This document shows positions 28,963-29,332 of a stretch of 29,332 nucleotides of DNA, in pieces (positions within the stretch are counted from its first letter, which is position 1; each line of letters opens with the position of its first letter). The translations under genes and the position numbers were made by a program. The notes under the pieces were generated by a model. It saw only the letters and a list, made by a program, of their open reading frames with translations. It was not told the origin of the DNA and did no database searches. Source of the DNA: a virus. The stretch lies in IMG/VR virus record IMGVR_UViG_3300029319_000336, positions 1 to 29,332 of that record; one strand, 5' to 3'.

Positions 28963-29332
28963 ATATATCAAACGAAAACACTATGCAACTAAGACCACAT
29001 CAGTTACAAGCACTTTGGGAAATGCAACAATCCGATAAAGGACAAGTGATTGTTCCTACTGGTGGTGGTAAGACGATGTGTATGATAGAGGATGCCAAGA
29101 CAAGATTTGCACAGAATAGTTTACCAAAGACTATTGTTGTAGTTGCACCTCGTATCCTACTTGCAAATCAGTTGTCAGCAGAGTTCTTAGAGTTCATCAC
29201 AGATGTAGAGGTCATTCACGTTCATAGTGGAGAGACACATCATAAGAGTACAACTAAGACAGATGAGTTAGAATACTGGTATCACAATAGCACAGAGAAC
29301 TTACTTATATTCACTACATATCATTCACTACA
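28959..29332 (+). CDS. SF2 helicase, N-terminal part (cut by window end)
   Basis: The first 124 residues of a DEAD/DEAH-type superfamily 2 helicase are present and the frame is open at the edge. A Q-motif-like LRPHQLQAL (11-19) is followed by Walker A VPTGGGKT (32-39), and motif Ia is in IVVVAPRILLANQLSAEF. Such domains occur in type I and III restriction subunits, in UvsW-like repair helicases and in many marine phages. The Walker A lies within 40 residues of the start, so there is no N-terminal DNA-binding domain as in T4 UvsW. The start overlaps the methyltransferase stop (ATGA). Whether motif II (DEAH/DECH) and a C-terminal nuclease follow cannot be seen. Confidence 0.85.
   Translation, partial: MNISNENTMQLRPHQLQALWEMQQSDKGQVIVPTGGGKTMCMIEDAKTRFAQNSLPKTIVVVAPRILLANQLSAEFLEFITDVEVIHVHSGETHHKSTTKTDELEYWYHNSTENLLIFTTYHSL

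Noticed and set aside
27982-29332. Calling the methyltransferase and helicase a classical type III Mod-Res pair
   Set aside because: The methyltransferase is much shorter than Mod subunits, a separate nuclease gene precedes it, and the helicase end is outside the window.

Overview
The window looks like part of the genome of a T4-like marine myovirus, most likely one infecting picocyanobacteria (Prochlorococcus or Synechococcus). A SAR11 (Pelagibacter) host is the second choice. The reasons are a strongly AT-rich sequence, T4-type replication and baseplate genes, a DUF1825-like small protein of a type otherwise seen in cyanobacteria, giant fibre proteins of the cyanomyovirus kind, and a VirX1/PrnA-like halogenase. 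This is judged from protein motifs and gene order only; no database search was run. Genes are packed tightly, often with ATGA or TAATG overlaps.

Layout. (1) 1-2365, plus strand: end of an unknown gene, a small unknown gene, gp59 helicase loader, a small coiled-coil gene, a DUF1825-like gene, then gp32 with its own sigma70-type promoter and a strong terminator. (2) 2363-5139, minus strand: gp53, gp48, an unknown small protein and gp4, convergent with gp32. (3) 5170-15297, plus strand: the tail tube/baseplate-hub block: tube-fold protein, gp26, a gp51-position product probably made by -1 frameshifting, two related tape-measure-like proteins, gp27, a gp5-like OB-fold protein without lysozyme, an 855-aa structural protein, a separate needle-like beta-helix protein and a tail-collar fibre. 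(4) 15321-27305, plus strand: host-contact cassette: 2OG-Fe(II) oxygenase, two small genes, a 1795-aa fibre with an S74 chaperone end, a repeat-rich 645-aa fibre, a flavin-dependent halogenase, a Gly-rich adhesin-like protein and three small genes. (5) 27394-29332, plus strand: a terminator with a promoter built into it, then an overlapping operon of PD-(D/E)XK-like nuclease, beta-class DNA methyltransferase and SF2 helicase (cut by the window end).

Regulation. Two promoter classes can be seen. Sigma70-like sites with 16-17 nt spacing precede gp32, the oxygenase, a 41-aa gene and the nuclease operon. T4-late-like octamers (NNTAAATA, including one exact TATAAATA) lie mostly 16-25 nt upstream of structural gene starts. 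This fits early/middle expression of replication and DNA-processing genes and late expression of virion genes.

Most notable: a near-textbook -1 frameshift signal joining gp26 to the gp51-position ORF, the nuclease-methyltransferase-helicase operon, the halogenase between fibre genes, and the gp5 functions split over separate genes with no visible lysozyme.
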